NCBI GenBank assembly: GCA_020200615.1
Contig: JAIVIH010000110.1
Span: 1-9,613 of the forward strand
DNA from: Actinomycetota bacterium
GTDB taxonomy: Bacteria > Actinomycetota > Acidimicrobiia > Acidimicrobiales > AC-14
Reading direction: 5' to 3'
Length of the DNA: 9,613 bases
Positions 5,513-9,613 of this stretch are shown here, in pieces. Made by a program: the position numbers and the translations under genes. The stretch's first letter is position 1, and each line of letters begins with the position of its first letter. The notes beneath the pieces were generated by a model. That model was not told the origin of the DNA. It saw nothing but the letters and a program-made list of their open reading frames with translations, and did no database searches.

Positions 5513-7189
5513 CTAGAGCTGGTCGTGTTCGAGAGAGAGGATGTCGCGCCAGTGACGGACGTGGACCAGGTTGGGGCTATTGCAGAAAGTCTTGAGCATC
5601 ACGTCGGCGGCACTCACGCCGTCGCCGACGTTCAATGCCTCGCGCAGGGCGGGCATGAATGTGGTGTCGTCGACGGTTGCGGCCGACGGCGCCCGGGCTC
5701 GCTGGGCCAGATCGGCGGCAGGACGGAAGGCCGTCTCCAAGTCGGTCGCCGTCCGGATGCCGAGACGCCGCAGCTTCAACCGGCAGGGATGCTCGGGGTT
5801 CCGTTTCGGCTTCTCGGGTGGGGGGTCCAGGAGCAGGTAGAGCTGGGCCTGATCGATCCAGTCGATCAGCCGCCCTACTGGAACCCGGGTGTGCAGCAGG
5901 ACATCGACCAGATTGGTTGTCACCAGGTTCTGCATGTCCTCGACGCCCTCCTCCAGCAGCCGAGCCTCGTACCAGACGCTGAGACCGTCGAGATCGCTCA
6001 GCGGGTAGGGATCACGCAGCGTCGGGACCCAGTGGCGCAAGGCGATGCTGACCCACCGCTGAAGCAGCTGCATGCCGATGAGAGGAAAGAACCCGATCAT
6101 GAAGGCGAGAGCGGTTTGCACCTGAGGGGAGGGCGTGGGCTTCGAGGGCATCGCCTTGTGGAGCACCAGGATGAGGATCAGCACCGTGATCACGCGCACG
6201 GCCGCAGCCAGATAGGCGCTGGGCTTCAGGTCGCTCTGGAAGAACCGTCGGAGCAGCATCTGGAGGATGAACGAGTACGCCCCCATGAACCCCACGCGAA
6301 GCAGGTCCCCGGGCGGCCGAAGGGCGGCGGAGGTGAGAATGGCGTCCTCCCAAAGCACGGCTGTCCACCCGGCAGCAAAAATGCCCGTGGCCAGAAAGAC
6401 GGGCAGCAACGTCCTGTCACAGAACGCCCGCTGGTCACCGCCGGAATAGTGAGCGGCCGCCTTGCCGTAGTAGGTCTCGAACTTCTGGCGGTAGATGTTG
6501 TCGGCCGCCGATCGGACAGCACCACCTCCCCGCGCCCAGAGCTCGAAGTAGTCGGAGCTGGCCGGCGGCTGCGGGAGGTTCTGGTGGGCGTCCATGCCCA
6601 GTCGGTGGAGATTCAGCACATACTCCAGCCAGAGTGCGCCAGCTCGGAAGGCGATGAATCGAAGAAAGAGCCATCCGGGCAGAGAGGCCAAGACGACCAC
6701 CACGAAGCCCTTGAAGTAAGTCCTGGCCACATCCGGCCCGAAGAGCGTGGGTACCAGACCGATGCTGGTGAGGAGGAGTAGGAGCACCCCGGCTTCTATC
6801 CGGCGGATCGTCCCTGCCAGACGAGAGGCGCGACGGCGGCCTGCCGGGGGTTCCGGAGCGGGTTGCGCGGTTCCGTTTATCCGACCACGGGCTTCGAGAA
6901 CGGTGGCGAGGGCGTCCAGCTTCGACGGTTCGGACAAGAGGACCTTGGCCAGATCGGCTTCGACACCGGTCCAGTTGCCCGACCCATTGGCGTTGCACGC
7001 CGCCTCTGCCTTGCTCGCGAGGGATGGCGAGGAGGCGAGGACCTTCTTCACCTGGTAACAGAGCAGATCGTCGAGCTCGCTGGTGCCGAGGGGACACGAG
7101 GGACCCGGAGGAGCACCGAGGATTCGGGGAAGAACTGACACAACCATCCGGGCCGTTTCCCCAGCCCGAAGACCACGTCCGTCGCTCAT
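5513..7189 (-). CDS. Uncharacterised polytopic membrane protein, 558 residues
   Basis: I do not recognise this family. The ATG at 7189 is supported by GAGGAG 6 nt upstream. Residues 1-128 are soluble, with an alanine-rich helical stretch and a Pro/Arg linker (108-124). Hydrophobic segments follow at about 131-150, 159-179, 262-281, 298-314, 326-345 and 357-377, so about six membrane passes. A soluble loop at 182-261 between the second and third is rich in aromatics (YFELWARGGGAV, YRQKFETYYGKAAAHYSGGD). The tail from 385 is soluble and looks conserved: LRDPYPLSDLDGLSVWYEAR (391-410), LLEEGVEDMQNLVTTNLVDV (411-430), HTRVPVGRLIDWIDQAQLYL (433-452). Further on is LKLRRLGIRTATDLETAF (471-488). LLEEGVEDMQNL and LRRLGIRTATDL both fit the helix-hairpin-helix-like pattern LxxxG(I/V)xxxxxL, suggesting a protein- or nucleic-acid-binding tail. 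The gene is complete and undisturbed between two damaged genes. Function unknown. Confidence 0.85.
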   Translation of the reverse strand: MSDGRGLRAGETARMVVSVLPRILGAPPGPSCPLGTSELDDLLCYQVKKVLASSPSLASKAEAACNANGSGNWTGVEADLAKVLLSEPSKLDALATVLEARGRINGTAQPAPEPPAGRRRASRLAGTIRRIEAGVLLLLLTSIGLVPTLFGPDVARTYFKGFVVVVLASLPGWLFLRFIAFRAGALWLEYVLNLHRLGMDAHQNLPQPPASSDYFELWARGGGAVRSAADNIYRQKFETYYGKAAAHYSGGDQRAFCDRTLLPVFLATGIFAAGWTAVLWEDAILTSAALRPPGDLLRVGFMGAYSFILQMLLRRFFQSDLKPSAYLAAAVRVITVLILILVLHKAMPSKPTPSPQVQTALAFMIGFFPLIGMQLLQRWVSIALRHWVPTLRDPYPLSDLDGLSVWYEARLLEEGVEDMQNLVTTNLVDVLLHTRVPVGRLIDWIDQAQLYLLLDPPPEKPKRNPEHPCRLKLRRLGIRTATDLETAFRPAADLAQRARAPSAATVDDTTFMPALREALNVGDGVSAADVMLKTFCNSPNLVHVRHWRDILSLEHDQL

Positions 7190-7195
7190 GGTCAG

Positions 7196-7201
7196 CTCCT
7201 C
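7196..7201 (-). promoter_or_regulatory. Ribosome binding site of the 558-residue membrane protein gene
   Basis: GAGGAG on the minus strand, 6 nt before the ATG at 7189, fixes that start for a protein that otherwise has no family to guide it. Confidence 0.6.
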
Positions 7202-7273
7202 GCCGTCGACATCGATTCGACAGGCGACGAGCAGTCGCTCAAGTCCACAACGGCCGCCGCACCCGTCCAGTGC

Positions 7274-7302
7274 ATCTTCCGCCCCGGCGCGCCTTCCGTC
7301 AA
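7274..7302 (-). promoter_or_regulatory. Possible promoter of the 558-residue membrane protein gene
   Basis: On the minus strand TTGACG (7302-7297) is followed after 17 nt by GAAGAT (7279-7274), about 85 nt before the start codon at 7189. The -35 match is good (5 of 6); the -10 match is poor (3 of 6, with the key A2 and T6 present). The location, in the 120-nt gap after the Clp-N gene, is sensible. This is a weak prediction. Confidence 0.25.
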
Positions 7303-7309
7303 GATCTCG

Positions 7310-7875
7310 TCAGCGATCAGTCCGAATCTGGGCTAGGGCGACGACGATGTGGTCTTCGATGACGGCCTTCTCGATGCCCAGGATGGCGAGAATGCCGTCA
7401 TCAGGCTCGGTTTCGAGGATGGCGAGTAGGACATGTTCGGTGCCGATGTAGTTGTGGCCGAGCCGGAGAGCTTCCCGGAACGTGACCTCGAGCGCCTTGC
7501 GAGCATCGGGGCCGTAGGGGACGAGATCGGGGGCGCCGGCCACCGGAGGTGGCAGGGTGGCGACGGCCGCGTCTCGAACGGATTCGAGCGTGGTCCGGTG
7601 CTGGTGATCGCCTTGGCCGCCAAGGCGTCTGGTTCGCTGAGGAGGCCCAGGATCAGATGGGCGGGTCGGATTTCGTCGTGCCCGGCTTGTTGCGCTTCAT
7701 TGTGGGCAGCCATGACGACGTTCCTGGCTCGCAGGGTGAACCGGCTGAAGCCCTCATCCGCATCCCCGTCGGAGGCATCGCCGGGGTCCTTGGGCAGGAA
7801 GCGCTTGCGGGCCGCCTGCTTGGTGACGCCCATGGCCCGACCGATCTCGGTCCAGGACGCCCCGGAGCGGCGGGG
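7310..7875 (-). pseudogene. HTH + double Clp N-domain protein, N-terminally truncated and frameshifted
   Basis: The recognisable order is as follows. First comes a helix-turn-helix (RRSGASWTEIGRAMGVTKQA, then ARKRF, about 7872-7800). Next is a polar linker, then a first Clp-N repeat (FSRFTLRARNVVMAAHNEA, GHDEIRPAHLILGLL). The second repeat follows (YGPDARKALEVTFREALRLG, HNYIGTEHVLLAILE), ending at the TGA at 7312-7310. Clp-N domains in ClpA/ClpC bind adaptors and substrates; stand-alone HTH-Clp-N proteins of this kind are common in actinobacteria and probably act as regulators, but no ATPase domain is present. Two faults are visible. The N-terminal part before RRSGASW is absent, replaced by the end of the FtsX gene in the same frame. 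After AAKAITSTG, at about 7592, one base is missing (or two extra), so TLESVRDAAVATLPPP and the second repeat lie in another frame. As it stands only a chimeric, truncated product could be made. Confidence 0.75.
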
Positions 7876-9613
7876 GGCGGGGCCGACGGCAGCCAGCACC
7901 CCGGCTAGCGAGGCCAGGACCACGATCACCGTCAGCTGCACCGGCGGCACCACCAGAGGAATCGGCCTGTCACCCTTGATGGCGTCGACGATCCCCCACG
8001 AGGCGGCGACGGCCAGAACGAAGCCGAGGAACGTCCCCATCAGGGCGATCATCACCGACTCCCACCGGATGGCGCTGCGAACTTGGGGCCGGGTCATACC
8101 GACGGCCCGGAGCAGGCCCAGCTCCCGCCGGCGCTCGTGCACCGACAGGGCGAGGGTGTTGGCGATGCCGATGAGGGCAATCACGATGGCCAGCCCGAGC
8201 AGCCCGTAGATCAGGTTGAGGATGATGTCGATCTGGCTGGCGACGCTCTCCTCGAACGCAGCCTGGTCCTGCAGCTCGCCGTTCGGCCACCCGGCCAGAA
8301 CGGTGTCGAGGGCGGCCTGGGCCTGGGTCGGAGTGACCCCGTCGGCCACGTTCACGAAGACCTGGCGGTCGAACTGGTCGGTGACGTTGGCCTCGTAGGT
8401 GTCGAGGCCGACCACGTAGACCACCCCGTCGAACCCCGGCGGCGGTCGATCGATGAGGGCCCTGACGGTCAGCTCCACGGGACCGGTCCGGGCAAAGGTG
8501 ACGGTGAGCGTGTCCCCCACTGCCAGCCCGTCGGCCTCGGCCTTGCGGTCCTCGACGGCAACCGACAATCCGGTGACGTCGGCCAATCGGCCCGCCGTCA
8601 CCCCGAGGTCGGCGACCTGGCCGATGGTTCGGGTGTCGACGGCCGCCACCTCCGACGACGCGCCACCCACCTCGATCGGGCTCGACCGCACGGGCGACAC
8701 CGTCGCCACCTCCGGCAGGGCCGACAGGTCGGACTCGATTTCCGGGCTCAGGCCTCCGTTACCGAACGACCCGGAAGCGACGACGTAGTCGGCCTGGAGC
8801 GACTCGGACAGAGTGTCCGAGATCGACGCCTTGAACGAAGAGGCAAGGATGGTGATGAGGCCGACCAGAGCCACGCCGATCATGAGGGCCGACGCCGTGG
8901 CCGACGTGCGCTTGGGGTTGCGCTTGGCGTTCTCCCGGGCCAGGCGTCCCGTAGTGCCGGACATGGCCTGGACGGGCGCCCCCAGCACGTGCATGACAGG
9001 CACGGCGAGCACCGGCCCGAGCACGAACACCCCGATGATGGTCGCCACCGTGCCGAATCCGATCAGGGCCAGGGCCGAGCCGAAGATCCCGGCCGCGAAC
9101 GACGCGACGCCGAGGGCGAGAACGGCCAGGCCAGCCACGGTGCGGGCTACCGACGACCCGGACACATCGATGGCGACGTCGCGGAGGGCGGCGATCGGCT
9201 TCACCCGGCTGGACCGGACTGCCGGCCACAGGGCCGAGGCGACGGTGATGGCGCTGCCGACCGCGAAGGCGGTGATCACGGTTGACGGGGCGATCACGAT
9301 GGCGCCGCTCGGGACTTCGAGGCCGACCGCACTGAGCAGAGCCCGCAGGCCGAACGACATCAGCACGCCGACTCCCAAGCCCGCGGCGGAGGCGACCACG
9401 CCGACCGCAACCGATTCGAGCACAACCGAGCGCACGACCTGGGCCCGGCTGGCGCCGATGGCCCGCAGCATGGCCATGTCCCGCGCCCGCTGGGCGACGA
9501 CGATGGAGAAGGTGTTGTAGATGATGAACATTCCGACGAACAGGGCGATGTAGGCGAAGGCCAGGAGGAAGGTGCTGAAGAAGCCCAGCCCCTCCTTGAG
9601 GTCGGCCTTGCTG
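7876..9613 (-). CDS. FtsX/MacB-type ABC transporter permease, partial
   Basis: This is the membrane subunit of a lipoprotein/peptide-type ABC system (FtsX superfamily) that would work with a separate LolD-like ATPase, expected beyond 9613. The frame is open to the window edge, so the start and roughly the first 250 residues are missing; about 579 residues are visible. They comprise a first FtsX core (FIIYNTFSIVVAQRARDMAM, LRAIGASRAQVVRSV, with helices on both sides) and two helices in the middle (about 9140-8990). An extracytoplasmic domain (about 8860-8250; SPEIESDLSALPEVATVSPV, YVVGLDTYEANVTDQFDR) follows, then a second FtsX core (ILNLIYGLLGLAIVIALIGI, NTLALSVHERRRELGLLRAV, GMTRPQVRSAIRWESVMIAL). 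The last helix ends in VLASLAGVLAAVGPA. The usual short basic tail and stop are missing; the frame instead enters the HTH of the Clp-N gene near 7875. The conserved (R/E)-LGLLRA(V/I)G motif is present in both cores. Confidence 0.9.

Noticed and set aside
5114..6781. A 555-codon open frame on the plus strand
   Set aside because: It runs antisense to the 558-residue membrane protein and the EamA gene, and its translation is rich in Arg, Gly, Gln and His without any family motif. Long antisense frames are expected at this G+C content.
8083..9285. A 400-codon open frame on the plus strand
   Set aside because: It is antisense to the FtsX permease, has a low-complexity Gly/Asp/Arg/His composition and no ribosome binding site or motif.
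1..9613. CRISPR arrays, tRNA or rRNA genes, insertion sequences, integrases, toxin-antitoxin pairs or defence nucleases
   Set aside because: I looked for regularly spaced repeats, cloverleaf-like stretches, transposase or recombinase motifs and nuclease motifs and saw none. The repeated asparagine-rich rungs at 3460-4150 are protein-fold repeats, not DNA repeats.

Overview
This window looks like a piece of a high-GC actinobacterial chromosome. The G+C content is high throughout, GTG starts are frequent, and the gene families seen (a small conserved protein with LIDARQYVL/YGDFRRLHR motifs, an HTH plus Clp N-domain protein, a secreted beta-helix protein with CGT.ITEDT) fit soil or aquatic Actinomycetota. 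Acidimicrobiia is a guess, not a demonstrated placement. All genes but one lie on the minus strand, so the window is best read from right to left.

From right to left: (i) 9613-7876 is the 3' two-thirds of a large FtsX/MacB-type ABC permease, cut by the window edge. It runs without a stop into (ii) 7875-7310, the body of an HTH + double Clp-N-domain protein that has lost its N-terminus at the junction and carries a single-base frameshift near 7592. (iii) 7189-5513 is an intact 558-residue membrane protein of no family I recognise, with about six membrane segments and a long soluble tail. (iv) 5433-4584 is an EamA-type (drug/metabolite) transporter, frameshifted near 5007-5020 where a membrane helix appears to be missing. 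(v) 4434-3453 is a secreted right-handed beta-helix protein, frameshifted near 4156-4170. (vi) 3062-3463 (+) is the only plus-strand gene, a small three-helix membrane protein. (vii) 2978-2502 is an intact DUF1905/YdeI-type protein. (viii) About 2501-2285 is a C-terminal remnant of a PA-IL/LecA-like lectin domain, frameshifted near 2385. (ix) 2247-1897 is an intact 116-residue conserved hypothetical protein. (x) 1847-57 is an intact ABC exporter with fused membrane and ATPase domains, flanked by two GC-rich hairpins.

I see no operon with an obvious common function; it looks like a mix of transport, envelope and small hypothetical genes. The most striking property of the window is that five reading-frame or gene-boundary lesions occur between 2285 and 7880, interleaved with intact genes. 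That means either real gene decay by small deletions or an assembly/read-error artefact, and the sequence alone cannot separate the two. I found no tRNA, rRNA, CRISPR array, insertion sequence or prophage gene. No stretch over 300 bases is without a gene or gene remnant. The best candidate for new biology is the 558-residue membrane protein at 5513-7189.
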